From LMUY01 sp965198565 (lineage in GTDB: Bacteria; Pseudomonadota; Alphaproteobacteria; Acetobacterales; Acetobacteraceae): a stretch of 64,000 nucleotides of DNA. Shown here in pieces: positions 1-8,765 of the stretch (within the stretch, counting starts at the first letter, position 1; each line of letters opens with the position of its first letter). The position numbers and the translations under genes are program-made. The stretch covers positions 3,286,001-3,350,000 of the forward strand of contig OZ240665.1 of the NCBI GenBank assembly GCA_965198565.1. Reading direction: 5' to 3'. The notes beneath the pieces were generated by a model. The model saw only the letters and a program-made list of their open reading frames with translations, did no database searches and had not been told where the DNA came from.

Positions 1-858
1 CAATCGCTCCCCTCGTATGACGTGGCCTTCAACATCATCGGCAATGCCGACGTCATCGATGACGCGCTTCCCCGCTTGCAGCGCTTCCACAGCCAGCGCC
101 CAGTTCTGAACAGCCCGCAAGCCGTGGCGCAAACCCGGCGCGACCGCTTGCCTGGCTTGCTCGCCGGCCTTTCTGGCGTGGTGGTTCCGCCTGTTCTGCG
201 CGTTGACCAGGCCGATCTCTCCAGCCCGGACTTGCCCGCCCGTCTTGCCGAAGCCGGGATTGGCTTCCCCGTCCTGGTGCGCCCCATCGTCGGCCATGGC
301 GGCGAGGGCATCACCTTCATCGAGACCACCGAGGGCCTGGCCGCGCTTCACCTGGACGAGGCCGACGCCTATTACGTCACGGCCTATCACGACTACTGCG
401 CGGCTGACGGCCATTTCCGCAAATACCGTGCGATCTTCGTGGACGGCGCGGTCTACGCCTATCACCTCGCGATTTCCCAGCACTGGCTGGTGCACTATTT
501 TTCCGCCGACATGCTCGCCGCTCCCTGGAAGCGAGAGGAGGAGGCGCGTTTCCTGGCCGACCCGGCTGCAACGCTCGGCGCTGAGACCTGGGCGCGCGTG
601 GCCGCGATTGGCGAGCGTGTCGGCCTCGACTATGCCGGGGCGGATTTCTCGGTGCTCCCCGACGGCCGCGTGTTGGTGTTCGAGGCGAACGCCACGATGT
701 CCGTCCACCTGACCGACAGCCCCGAGCACTTCCCCTACAAGCACGAGCACGTCCCGGCGATCTTCGAAGCTTTCAACACCATGCTCGACCGCCATTCGTC
801 TCCCTCTCCCATGGGAGAGGGCAGGGGTGAGGGGGCCACGGACAGGGTTGCGAGCTAA
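1..858 (+). CDS. ATP-grasp (RimK-like) protein, 5' end outside window
   Basis: The frame is open from the first base, so the N-terminus lies to the left; 285 residues are visible. It aligns by eye with the C-terminal two thirds of the protein at 57796-59046: both have a PVL(V/L)RP strand, a K-Y-R segment followed by FVDGA, a W(L/M)VHY motif, and a late PDGR(V/L)LVFEA motif. LVFEAN fits the metal-binding Glu/Asn end of the ATP-grasp fold, so ATP-dependent carboxylate-amine or peptide ligation is the likely chemistry; the substrate is unknown. Full-length relatives often carry an N-terminal partner domain, which cannot be checked here. The last 20 or so residues (SPSPMGEGRGEG and onward) are translated from a palindromic repeat and are not part of the fold. 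Confidence 0.7.
   Translation, partial: QSLPSYDVAFNIIGNADVIDDALPRLQRFHSQRPVLNSPQAVAQTRRDRLPGLLAGLSGVVVPPVLRVDQADLSSPDLPARLAEAGIGFPVLVRPIVGHGGEGITFIETTEGLAALHLDEADAYYVTAYHDYCAADGHFRKYRAIFVDGAVYAYHLAISQHWLVHYFSADMLAAPWKREEEARFLADPAATLGAETWARVAAIGERVGLDYAGADFSVLPDGRVLVFEANATMSVHLTDSPEHFPYKHEHVPAIFEAFNTMLDRHSSPSPMGEGRGEGATDRVAS
799..834 (+). repeat. REP-like palindrome, inside a coding 3' end
   Basis: Short stem ccctctccc/gggagaggg followed by an arm ending in ggggtgaggg. It lies in frame inside the ATP-grasp gene and encodes its C-terminal tail. First of about 18 copies in this window. Confidence 0.85.
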
Positions 859-864
859 CAACTA

Positions 865-903
865 CTCCCTCTCCCGCTAGCGGGAGAGGGTCGGGGTGAG
901 GGT
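865..903 (+). repeat. REP-like palindrome
   Basis: Stem ctccctctcccgct/agcgggagaggg with the cggggtgaggg arm, in the same orientation as the copy 30 bases upstream. It sits just after the ATP-grasp stop codon and may act as a transcript end; it lacks a T-tract. Confidence 0.85.
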
Positions 904-1231
904 GGCGTCACCAACTCGGGCAGGGCTCCAGAGGCTGCCATCCACTCATGTCGATGAGGTGCTAGACGAGTCGTCCCAGCACAGCCTCTCACCGGCATCA
1001 ATCCATTTGCCAACCATCAATCATCCCGCCAGCAGCAAACCCGCCATAGCTTCCGTCCAGGCTGTTGCAAAACTGCCGCTTGACGGAGTCGCGCAAGCCA
1101 AACTGCCGAGTCAACAAAGTCAGCCGTCATCCACCCAGCCGCGCGCCCACGCCGCAGACACAAATTCTGCGTGCATCGTCCGCCCAACCCACTAGATTTA
1201 GTCCTCGACTGAAACCTGGAGGCGCTGCCGC
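904..1231. other. Intergenic region upstream of nrdA
   Basis: About 330 bases between the repeat at 865-903 and nrdA. An open frame at 896-1195 begins inside the repeat, has no ribosome-binding site and no recognisable domain, so I do not call it a gene. The stretch should hold the nrdA promoter. I see no clear NrdR box and no cobalamin riboswitch core. The nrdA ribosome-binding site, ggagg, lies about 11 bases before the ATG. Confidence 0.5.
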
Positions 1232-3076
1232 ATGAACGAGATGACCCGTCCTGTCGCCTTGTTCACCGACGATGTTCAGATCCCAGGCGGGTATCAGATC
1301 CATGTCGACCCCAGCCGCGACAGCCTGCTAACCGATTTCGGCCGCGCTACCCTCAACGACCGCTACCTGATGCCCGGCGAAGGCTACCAGGACCTGTTTG
1401 CCCGCGTCGCCAGTTGCTACGGCGACGATGCCGCCCACGCGCAACGCCTCTACGACTACATGAGCCGGTTGTGGTTCATGCCCGCCACCCCCGTGCTGTC
1501 CAATGGCGGCACCAAGCGCGGCCTGCCGATCTCCTGCTTCCTGAACGAGGCGTCGGACAGCCTCGACGGCATCGTAGGCCTATGGAACGAGAACGTCTGG
1601 CTCGCTTCCAAAGGGGGCGGCATTGGCTCCTATTGGGGCAATTTGCGCTCGATCGGCGAAAAAGTCGGCCAGAACGGCAAGACATCCGGCGTCATCCCCT
1701 TCATCCGGGTGATGGACAGCCTGACCTTGGCCATCAGCCAGGGCTCCTTGCGCCGCGGGTCGGCCGCGGTCTACTTGCCGGTCAGCCACCCGGAGATCGA
1801 GGAGTTCGTGGAAATCCGCCGCCCCACCGGGGGCGATCCCAACCGCAAGACGCCCAACCTGCACCATGGCATCCAGGTGTCGGACGCGTTCATGCGCGCG
1901 GTCGAAGCCGACGAGACCTGGTCGCTGGTCTCGCCCAAGGATGGCACTCCCGTCCGCCAGATCAGCGCCCGCAACCTATGGATCCGCATCCTGACCGCCC
2001 GGATCGAGACCGGCGAGCCCTACCTCGTGTTCTCGGATCACGTGAACCGCGGCCGGCCGGAGCACCACAAGCTCGCCGGGCTCGAGGTGCGCACGTCCAA
2101 CCTGTGCAGCGAGATCACCCTGCCCACCGGCATCGACCAGCATGGCCGCCAGCGCACGGCCGTGTGCTGCCTCTCGTCGCTGAACCTCGAGACCTGGTTC
2201 GAGTGGAAGGAGGACCCCCGCTTCATCGAGGACCTGATGCGCTTCCTCGACAACGTGCTGCAGGATTTCATCGACCGCGCGCCTGACGAGATGGACCGCG
2301 CCAAATACGCCGCCGCCCGCGAGCGCTCGGTGGGGCTGGGCGTGATGGGTTGGCACTCCTTCCTCCAGGCGCTGCGCGTGCCGTTCGAAAGTGTCACGGC
2401 CAAGAGTTGGAACAAGCTCATCTTCAAGCACATCCGCACCCAGGCCGACGCTGCCTCCAAGCTGCTGGCCGCCGAGCGCGGCGCCTGCCCCGACGCGGCG
2501 GACTATGGCGTGGCCGAGCGCTTCTCGCACAAGATGGCGGTCGCCCCCACCGCCTCGATCTCGATCATCGCCGGCAACGCCAGCCCCGGCATCGAGCCGA
2601 TCGCCGCCAACGTGTTCCTGCAGAAGACCCTCTCCGGCAGCTTCACCGTCCGCAACCGCCACCTCCAGGCCTTGCTGGCGGAAAAGGGGCTGGACCGCGA
2701 CGACGTCTGGTCCTCCATCACGCTCAACAAGGGCAGCGTCCAGCATCTCGACGCCCTGACCGACAACGAGCGCGCCGTGTTCAAGACCGCGTTCGAGCTA
2801 GACCAGCGCTGGGTGGTGGAGCACGCCGCCGACCGCACCCCCTATATCTGCCAGAGCCAATCCGTGAACGTGTTCCTTCGCGCCGACATCCACAAGCGCG
2901 ACCTGCACCAGATTCACCTTCTGGCGTGGAAGCGCGGCCTGAAGTCGCTGTATTACTGCCGCAGCTTGTCGATCCAGCGCGCGGACAATGTCAGTGAGCG
3001 CGCCGTCGCCCCCACCGCGTTCGCGATCGCGACGGCACCGGCCAAGGACTACGACGAGTGCCTCGCCTGCCAGTGA
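1232..3076 (+). CDS. nrdA: Class I ribonucleoside-diphosphate reductase, alpha subunit
   Basis: Catalytic large subunit that reduces ribonucleotides to deoxyribonucleotides in the cytoplasm, working with a radical-bearing beta subunit. In the 614 residues I see the first active-site cysteine in ISCFLNE (C102), the NLCSE motif (N290, C292, E294), the second cysteine pair in AVCCLSS (near 312), the radical-transfer tyrosine pair in SLYYCRS (near 572) and a C-terminal CLAC re-reduction motif ending one residue before the stop. The C-terminal CxxC and YY pair argue for class I rather than B12-dependent class II. The N-terminus lacks room for the roughly 90-residue ATP-cone, so overall activity control must be absent or lie in the partner. 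No nrdB is adjacent: the next gene is convergent and unrelated. Confidence 0.9.
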   Translation: MNEMTRPVALFTDDVQIPGGYQIHVDPSRDSLLTDFGRATLNDRYLMPGEGYQDLFARVASCYGDDAAHAQRLYDYMSRLWFMPATPVLSNGGTKRGLPISCFLNEASDSLDGIVGLWNENVWLASKGGGIGSYWGNLRSIGEKVGQNGKTSGVIPFIRVMDSLTLAISQGSLRRGSAAVYLPVSHPEIEEFVEIRRPTGGDPNRKTPNLHHGIQVSDAFMRAVEADETWSLVSPKDGTPVRQISARNLWIRILTARIETGEPYLVFSDHVNRGRPEHHKLAGLEVRTSNLCSEITLPTGIDQHGRQRTAVCCLSSLNLETWFEWKEDPRFIEDLMRFLDNVLQDFIDRAPDEMDRAKYAAARERSVGLGVMGWHSFLQALRVPFESVTAKSWNKLIFKHIRTQADAASKLLAAERGACPDAADYGVAERFSHKMAVAPTASISIIAGNASPGIEPIAANVFLQKTLSGSFTVRNRHLQALLAEKGLDRDDVWSSITLNKGSVQHLDALTDNERAVFKTAFELDQRWVVEHAADRTPYICQSQSVNVFLRADIHKRDLHQIHLLAWKRGLKSLYYCRSLSIQRADNVSERAVAPTAFAIATAPAKDYDECLACQ

Positions 3077-3108
3077 CAGTAAAAACCGCCACCACTGTTG
3101 CCTCAAAA

Positions 3109-3132
3109 GCCCTCTCCCAAACGGAGAGGGAG
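3109..3132. terminator. Hairpin between convergent nrdA and amidohydrolase
   Basis: Perfect stem gccctctcc/ggagagggagc around a short loop, 33 bases after the nrdA stop. It is a stem-only version of the REP-like family and is placed where a bidirectional terminator would be. No T-run follows, so a Rho-independent role is uncertain. Confidence 0.5.
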
Positions 3133-3154
3133 CATCGCGGAGGAGAGCGGCAGG

Positions 3155-4381
3155 CTACCCCAACGTCCGCTTCACCATCCGCCCGCCCTGCATGATCAGC
3201 GGCATCTGCGCCCCCTGGCCCTCGAGCACGCTCCAATCCGCCAGCGGGTTTTTCTCCACCACCAGCAAATCCGCCTCGGCGCCGGGTTCGATCACGCCAA
3301 CCCGGCCTTCCAGCCGGCACAACTCCGCGGCCCACAGCGTCGCCGAGCGGAATACGTCCATCGCCGGCAACACCCGCGCCCGCAGCGCGAACTCGCCCGA
3401 TTGATGCCGATGCATCGCGCCGAGCAGGTCGGTGCCGTACACCATTCGTAAACCCGCCTCCTGCATGATGGAGAGCGACTCCAAACCGGCCCGGCGGATG
3501 GTCTCGATCTTGGCCACGCTCTCCGGCCACATGCCCAAGTCCGCCGCCTCGAGCGCCAGCCGCTCGTAGGTGATCAAGGTCGGCACCGCCACTGCGCCGC
3601 GCTCCACCGCATACCGCGCCGTCGCGGGCGTGATCATGTTGCAGTGCTCGAGCGAGTGGACGCCGCAATCCACCGCGCGGCGGATCGCCTCCTCGGTATA
3701 GAGATGCGCCGACACATAGGTGCCGAGGTTGGCCGCCTCTTCCACCGCCACCTCCAGCTCGGCGCGGGAGAATTGCAGCATGTGGATCGGGTCCGCCGGG
3801 GACGCGATGCCGCCATTGGCCATCACCTTGATGAAGTCCGCCCCGGCGCGCAGCTCCTCCCGCGCGGCCAGGCGCACCGCCTCCACCCCGTCGCAAATCC
3901 GCCCCATCGACCCTACGCGGCGGAAGAACGCGCGGTCGTCGTCGCGCTTGCGGCTGTCGCAATGCCCGCCGGTCTGGCTCAGCGCCTTGCCCGAGATCAC
4001 CAGCCGCGGCCCCAGTACCGCGCCCGTCGCCTGCGCCTCCACCAGCCCGCGATCCGCCCCGCCCACGTCGCGCACCGTGGTGAAGCCGCGCATCAGCATC
4101 CGCGTCATCACCTGCCCCGCCCGCAGCGCCGCCAATGACGACGGCTGGGCGGCGTTGGCGGCCAGGTCGACCATCGAGGCCACCACATGCACATGCGCGT
4201 CGATCAGGCCCGGGATCAGCACGCGGCCCCCCAACTCGATCCGCTGCGCCTCCGGAGCATGGATCGGCCGGTCCGAAACCTCGCGGATGGTGCTGTCCTC
4301 CACCAGCACGTGCATCCCTTCGCGCGGGCCCTCGTTGCGCGGGTCCAGCACGCTGCCGCCGTTGAACAGGTATTGGGTCAT
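3155..4381 (-). CDS. Amidohydrolase family protein (imidazolonepropionase/prolidase-like)
   Basis: A 408-residue cytoplasmic metal-dependent hydrolase of the amidohydrolase superfamily. Metal and catalytic residues are visible in order: HVH in LIDAHVHV (near 62), lysine in DFIKVMANGG (near 185), histidine in SAHLYT (near 223), histidine in SLEHC (near 243) and aspartate in YGTDLL (near 317). This Lys-bridged pattern is typical of the Xaa-Pro dipeptidase/imidazolonepropionase-like subgroup acting on amide or cyclic amide bonds. The start ATG overlaps the stop of the upstream M24 peptidase by four bases (ATGA), so both are made from one message. The divergent ABC importer suggests that it hydrolyses an imported amide or peptide-like compound; the true substrate is unknown. 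Confidence 0.85.
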   Translation of the reverse strand: MTQYLFNGGSVLDPRNEGPREGMHVLVEDSTIREVSDRPIHAPEAQRIELGGRVLIPGLIDAHVHVVASMVDLAANAAQPSSLAALRAGQVMTRMLMRGFTTVRDVGGADRGLVEAQATGAVLGPRLVISGKALSQTGGHCDSRKRDDDRAFFRRVGSMGRICDGVEAVRLAAREELRAGADFIKVMANGGIASPADPIHMLQFSRAELEVAVEEAANLGTYVSAHLYTEEAIRRAVDCGVHSLEHCNMITPATARYAVERGAVAVPTLITYERLALEAADLGMWPESVAKIETIRRAGLESLSIMQEAGLRMVYGTDLLGAMHRHQSGEFALRARVLPAMDVFRSATLWAAELCRLEGRVGVIEPGAEADLLVVEKNPLADWSVLEGQGAQMPLIMQGGRMVKRTLG

Positions 4382-5598
4382 GCAGGAGCTCCTTCGGTGT
4401 CAAACGGGTCGTCCACAGACGGGCAGGGCGGCGTGAACCAGCGCGGGCCGTCCTCGGTCATGAACACGATGTCTTCCAGGCGGACGCCGAACTCGCCGTA
4501 GATGCAGATGGTCGGCTCGATCGAGAAGCACATGCCGGGCGCGATCGGCGTCTTGTTGCCGCCCACCATGTAGGCGTCCTCGTGCACGTCCATGCCGATG
4601 CCGTGCCCGGTGCGGTGCGGCAGCCCCGGCACCTTGTAGCCCGGCCCAAACCCCGCCGCCTCGATCACGCTGCGTGCGCCGATATCCACCGCCTCGCACG
4701 GCGCCCCGAGCCGCGCCGCGGCGAACCCGCCCAACTGGGCCCGCTGCTCGAGCTGCCAAATCTCGCGCTGCCGGGGGCTGGGCGTGCCGAACACGTAGCT
4801 GCGCGTGATGTCGGAGCGGTAGCCCGCCACGAAGCACCCCGTGTCCACCAGGACCATGTCGCCCTCCGCCAGCGTCTGCGGATAGGGCACGCCGTGCGGA
4901 TACGCCGTAGCCTCGCCGAACTGCACAGCGCGGCCGGCCGGCTGCCCGCCGAGCTTGCGATGCGCTGCGTCCAGGAACGCCTGCACCTCCGGCGTGGTCA
5001 GGCCCGGCGCCATGCAACGCGCCGCCGCCTTGTGCACCGCCAGCGTGATCGCGTTGGCCACCTGCATCAGCGCAATCTCCGCCGCCGACTTCACCTGCCG
5101 GCACGCCGCGGTGATGCGCCCGGCGCTCACGAAGCTGAACTGATTGCCCGCGCGCTGCAGCCCATCGACGGTGAAGAACGGCGCCGCCGGGTCGATGGCG
5201 ACGGTGCCGCGCTGCACTCCCAGGCTGCGAATGGTGTCGATCACCAGCGCGGTCGGGTCCTCGTGCTCCTCCCAGCAGCGTATGTCCTCGCCGAAGCGCA
5301 GCAGGGTGCGGGTTTTCGGCTCCTCGAACGCCGGGCTGAGATAGGTCACGGCGCCTTCCGCCGGGATCACCGCGCCGTGCAGCCGCTCGGTGGGGTTGAT
5401 CGCCACGCCGGTGAAGTAATGCAGGTTGCTGGAGGTATCGAGGTAGAGAGCGTCCACGCCATGCTCGCGCATCAGGCGCTGCGCCTTGGCCACCCGCCGG
5501 TGCAGCTCCTCCACCCCGATCGGCACGACGCCGGCCGTCATGGGCGCCATGCGCTCGAGTTCTGCCGCGAATGTGGAGCCGCCGACGCCCAGAACCAT
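4378..5598 (-). CDS. M24 family metallopeptidase (Xaa-Pro aminopeptidase-like)
   Basis: Pita-bread fold hydrolase of 406 residues. An N-terminal creatinase-type domain is followed by the catalytic domain with the five metal ligands visible: two aspartates in VDTG and RSDITRS, histidine in RTGHGIGMDVHE, and glutamates in FSIEPT and RLEDIVF. Members cleave Xaa-Pro bonds or small C-N substrates such as creatine. I chose the ATG at 5598, which has an aaggggac ribosome-binding site, over longer in-frame starts that only add Arg/Pro-rich sequence. It is first of a two-gene unit, translationally coupled to the amidohydrolase, and is divergent from the ABC importer with a 127-base gap that should hold both promoters. 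Confidence 0.85.
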   Translation of the reverse strand: MVLGVGGSTFAAELERMAPMTAGVVPIGVEELHRRVAKAQRLMREHGVDALYLDTSSNLHYFTGVAINPTERLHGAVIPAEGAVTYLSPAFEEPKTRTLLRFGEDIRCWEEHEDPTALVIDTIRSLGVQRGTVAIDPAAPFFTVDGLQRAGNQFSFVSAGRITAACRQVKSAAEIALMQVANAITLAVHKAAARCMAPGLTTPEVQAFLDAAHRKLGGQPAGRAVQFGEATAYPHGVPYPQTLAEGDMVLVDTGCFVAGYRSDITRSYVFGTPSPRQREIWQLEQRAQLGGFAAARLGAPCEAVDIGARSVIEAAGFGPGYKVPGLPHRTGHGIGMDVHEDAYMVGGNKTPIAPGMCFSIEPTICIYGEFGVRLEDIVFMTEDGPRWFTPPCPSVDDPFDTEGAPA

Positions 5599-5725
5599 GC
5601 CACGTCCCCTTGCTGTGGCGACGCTAGGCGATGCCCGGCGCGCGCGCAAAGGGTGGATGGGCAGCCGGGCGGGCCTGTGGCACGGTGGTTGCCTAGCTGC
5701 CCCGACCACACACCGCGCAGGTTTC

Positions 5726-6544
5726 ATGGCTGTTTCGAGTTTGAGCGAACGCGCCCAACGCGCCGGCGTCACCACCCTCGTGGTGCTCGGCGGGGCGGCC
5801 GTGTTCGTCCCGCTGGTGCTGACGTTCTACCTGAGCGTGTTCAACGAGACCATCATCACCTTCCCGCCGCCCGGCTACACGCTGCGCTGGTACCCCCGCA
5901 TCCTGCCCGAGTTCGGCGACGCGCTGCGCACCAGCCTGATCACCGCCAGCGCGGCCGTCTGCCTCAGCCTGCTCGCGGGCGTCCCCGCCAGCATCGCGCT
6001 CTCCCGCACGCGCTTCCGCGGTCGCGGCGCCGTGATGACCCTGCTGCTCGCCCCGCTCACCGTCCCCGGCATCGCCATCGGCCTCGGCGTGTATGTGCTG
6101 TCGGTGCTGATCGAGGAGCGGTCGGGCGTGGCGCTCAGCGGGTCGGTTTGGGTGATGATGGCGGCCCACGTGCTGGTCACGCTGCCCTGGGTGGTGCGGC
6201 TCTGCCTGGTGGCGCTGGCCAACCACGACCCGGCGGCCGAGGAGGCGGCGGCCAGCCTCGGCGCCCCGCCCTGGCGGGTGATCTGGCGCGTCACCCTGCC
6301 TGCCATGCGCGGCGGCATCGTCGCCGGCGCCCTGTTCGCGTTCATCTGGTCGTTCGAGAATCTCGAGATGACGCTGTTCCTCACCGCGCCCGGCCTGACC
6401 ACGCTGCCCATCGCGCTGCTGCAATACCTGCAATACCATATCGACCCGCTGGTCGCCGCGATGGCGGTGGTGCAGATCGCCATCGTCAGCGTCGCGTTGC
6501 TGCTGCTGAACCGCCTGGTCCCGGTGGCGCGGGTGGTGGCATGA
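5726..6544 (+). CDS. ABC transporter permease (PotC-type)
   Basis: A 272-residue inner-membrane protein of the binding-protein-dependent importer type. The first helix begins near residue 15 and about six hydrophobic helices follow. The ATPase-contacting EAA loop is visible as EEAAASLGAPPWRVIWR near residue 175. The sequence resembles the PotC/PotH permeases of spermidine/putrescine and opine importers. The stop overlaps the start of the ATPase gene (ATGA), and a second permease, an ATPase and a binding protein follow, so this is half of a heterodimeric channel. Confidence 0.87.
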   Translation: MAVSSLSERAQRAGVTTLVVLGGAAVFVPLVLTFYLSVFNETIITFPPPGYTLRWYPRILPEFGDALRTSLITASAAVCLSLLAGVPASIALSRTRFRGRGAVMTLLLAPLTVPGIAIGLGVYVLSVLIEERSGVALSGSVWVMMAAHVLVTLPWVVRLCLVALANHDPAAEEAAASLGAPPWRVIWRVTLPAMRGGIVAGALFAFIWSFENLEMTLFLTAPGLTTLPIALLQYLQYHIDPLVAAMAVVQIAIVSVALLLLNRLVPVARVVA

Positions 6545-7680
6545 GCGAGTTGGTGCTCGACCGCGTCGGCAAGACCTACGGCGACACCGCCGCCGTGCAG
6601 GACGTGAGCCTGCATGTCGCGGAGGGCGAGTTGGTGGTGCTGCTCGGCCCCTCCGGCTGCGGCAAGACGACGACGTTGCGCATGGTCGCCGGCTTCATCG
6701 ACGCCACCGCCGGCGACATCCAGCTCGACGGCCGCAGCATCCTGCGCTTGCCCGCGCATAAGCGGGACATGGGGCTGGTGTTCCAGAGCTACGCGCTGTT
6801 CCCGCACTTGTCGGTGGCGCGCAACATCGCCTTCGGGCTCGAGATGCGCGGCGCCAAACCCGCCGCCAACGCCGAGCGGGTCGCCGAGATGCTGCGCCTG
6901 ACCCGGCTCGAGCACCTGGCCGACCGCCTGCCGCGGCAGCTCTCCGGCGGGCAGCAGCAGCGCGTCGCCTTGGCCCGCGCGCTCGCCATCCGCCCGCGCG
7001 TGCTGCTGCTGGACGAGCCGTTGTCCAACCTCGATGCGGCGCTGCGGGCCGAAGTGGGGCGCGACATCCGGCTGCTGCAGCGCGAGAGCGCACTCTCCAC
7101 CATCATGGTCACGCACGACCAGGACGAAGCCATGGCGATGGCGGACCGTCTGGTGGTGATGAAGGAGGGCCGCGTCGAGCAAGTCGGCAGCCAGGAAGAC
7201 CTCTACGAGCGCCCCGCCACCGCCTTCGTCGCCAGCTTCATCGGGCGCAGCACCATGCTGCCCGGCCTGCTCGCCGAGCCGGGCGTGTTCATGGCCGGCG
7301 ACCAGCCCATCCAGCTCGCCGGGCGCTACGCTGGACGTGGTGTCGGCAGCTTGGCGCTTAGGCCCGAAAGGTTGCACCTAAGTTCCGGCGACGCGCCGGG
7401 AAACGTTTCTGGCGTGGTCGAGCTGGCGAGCTATCTCGGCCCCGTGCGCGAGCACGTGCTGCGCCTCGGCCCCGACCTGCGCCTGCCGGACCTGCGCCTG
7501 CCCGACCTGCGCCTCATCGTGCGCGAACCCACGACCGCCGGCGCCCCGTTGGCGTCCGTCGGCAGCCGAGTCTCGCTGCATTGGGACGCCGCAGCGGAGC
7601 GAGTGTTCGACGCCACCGGCGCCCCGCTTCCCAGCCTGCAAACCGCAACCCTTGATGCTAGGATGACCTCCCATGCGTAG
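6541..7680 (+). CDS. ABC transporter ATP-binding protein (PotA-type)
   Basis: A 379-residue nucleotide-binding subunit that powers the importer. Walker A is GPSGCGKTTT (near 38), the Q-loop lies in VFQSYALFPH, the signature is LSGGQQQR, Walker B is VLLLDEPLSNLD and the switch histidine is in MVTHDQDEA. The C-terminal 130 residues form a TOBE-type regulatory domain, as in PotA/FbpC. A 15-base unit is repeated three times at 7471-7515 and encodes PDLRL three times inside this domain. The gene overlaps the permease upstream by four bases and the binding protein downstream by eight. Confidence 0.9.
   Translation: MSELVLDRVGKTYGDTAAVQDVSLHVAEGELVVLLGPSGCGKTTTLRMVAGFIDATAGDIQLDGRSILRLPAHKRDMGLVFQSYALFPHLSVARNIAFGLEMRGAKPAANAERVAEMLRLTRLEHLADRLPRQLSGGQQQRVALARALAIRPRVLLLDEPLSNLDAALRAEVGRDIRLLQRESALSTIMVTHDQDEAMAMADRLVVMKEGRVEQVGSQEDLYERPATAFVASFIGRSTMLPGLLAEPGVFMAGDQPIQLAGRYAGRGVGSLALRPERLHLSSGDAPGNVSGVVELASYLGPVREHVLRLGPDLRLPDLRLPDLRLIVREPTTAGAPLASVGSRVSLHWDAAAERVFDATGAPLPSLQTATLDARMTSHA
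7471..7515 (+). repeat. 15-bp tandem repeat, three copies, in frame
   Basis: Three near-identical copies of c(c/g)(c/g)gacctgcgcct(g/c) in register, giving PDLRL x3 in the C-terminal domain of the ABC ATPase. An in-frame expansion of this kind changes protein length by five residues per unit. Confidence 0.85.
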
Positions 7681-8716
7681 TTTATACCTAACCCGCCGAG
7701 CTGCCCTCGCCGGCGCCGCGGCCCTGCCATTGCTCCCCCGCCTGGCCCGCGCTGATTCCGAGCAGGTGGTGATCGCAACCTGGGGCGGCGACTACGCCAA
7801 CCTGTTGCGCGACAACGTGGAGCAGCCGATCCTCGCCCCCGAGGGCGTGACCGTGGTGCAGGACATCGGCGACGAGGACCCGCGCGTCGCCAAGCTGTTC
7901 GCGCAACGCCGCCTGCCGCGCGCCACCGACGACGTGGTCTGCCTGCAGGCGGTCCGCGCGCATGAGGTGGGGGCCGCCGGGCTGCTCGAGACCATCGACG
8001 CCACCAAGGTGCCGAACCTGGCGCATGTATCGCCCAACCTGCAAAGCCCCTACTACGCGCCGCATATCTGGAGCCCGCAGGTCATCATCTACAACCCGGA
8101 CAAGGTGAAGGAACCGCCTAAGACCTTCACCGACCTGCTGGACCCGAAATACAAGGGCCGTGTCGGCGTGGGCGACATCAACTACTTCTACATCATGATG
8201 GCCGCGGCGCTCGCCGCCACCGGCGACGTGAACAAGGTCGGCGCCAAGGAAACCGAGGACCTGGCGCTCAAGCTCAACGCCAACGGGCTGCGGCTGTATC
8301 CCTCGACCGACTCGGTCGGCGCCGGGCTGAAGTCTGGCGAGATCGACGTCGGCATCATGTGGCTCGCCCGCGTCATCATGTGGCAGAACGCCGGAATTCC
8401 GGTAAAGGCCTCGTTCCAGACCGAGGGTTCGGTGCTCTACATTACCGGTATGGTGGTGCCGAAGAACGCGCCGAACAAAGACGCCGCCTACAAATACCTC
8501 GACGCCATGCTCACCCCGCGCGCGCAAATGGGCTTTGCCGAGCACATGGGCTACGAGCCCACCGTCAACGACTGCACCCTTACCGGCAAGGTCGCCGAGC
8601 AGCTCGCTTTGCCGACCGACCCGGCGCTCAAGCTCGCCCCGCCCAACTACGACATCACCGGCGCGCTGCAGACGCCCACGTCCGAGTGGTGGAAGAAGAA
8701 TATGCAGCGTGCGTAG
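7673..8716 (+). CDS. ABC transporter extracellular substrate-binding protein (PotD-type)
   Basis: A 347-residue periplasmic binding protein. The N-terminus (MRSLYLTRRAALAG, then PRLARA) is a signal with a twin-arginine-like TRRAALAG, so Tat or Sec export is possible. The mature part begins near DSEQVVIATWGGDY, the usual opening of the spermidine/putrescine-binding class, and has typical IWSPQVIIYN and GVGDINYF stretches. It captures the substrate and hands it to the two permeases encoded on either side. The substrate cannot be read from the sequence. It starts eight bases inside the ATPase gene. Confidence 0.88.
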   Translation: MRSLYLTRRAALAGAAALPLLPRLARADSEQVVIATWGGDYANLLRDNVEQPILAPEGVTVVQDIGDEDPRVAKLFAQRRLPRATDDVVCLQAVRAHEVGAAGLLETIDATKVPNLAHVSPNLQSPYYAPHIWSPQVIIYNPDKVKEPPKTFTDLLDPKYKGRVGVGDINYFYIMMAAALAATGDVNKVGAKETEDLALKLNANGLRLYPSTDSVGAGLKSGEIDVGIMWLARVIMWQNAGIPVKASFQTEGSVLYITGMVVPKNAPNKDAAYKYLDAMLTPRAQMGFAEHMGYEPTVNDCTLTGKVAEQLALPTDPALKLAPPNYDITGALQTPTSEWWKKNMQRA

Positions 8717-8765
8717 GCGCGTCCTTGACCAGCGCGCGTAAGCGCGTCCTTGACCAGCGCGCGTA
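8716..8765 (+). repeat. 25-bp perfect tandem duplication at a gene start
   Basis: Two adjacent copies of gcgcgtccttgaccagcgcg followed by cgta. The unit spans the end of the binding-protein gene and the TTG start of the downstream permease; the first copy gives a TTG that stops after 13 codons, the second leads into the permease. Confidence 0.9.

Noticed and set aside
1155..1180. Possible NrdR box before nrdA
   Set aside because: A short imperfect palindrome around acacaaattctgcgtg does not match the known NrdR consensus well enough.
896..1195. Open frame of 99 codons upstream of nrdA
   Set aside because: Begins inside a REP-like repeat, no ribosome-binding site, no family resemblance.
4582..6540. 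Plus-strand frame running from inside the M24 gene to the ABC ATPase
   Set aside because: His/Arg/Ala-rich shadow of the M24 and permease genes; the ATPase start at 6541 is fixed by the ATGA overlap.
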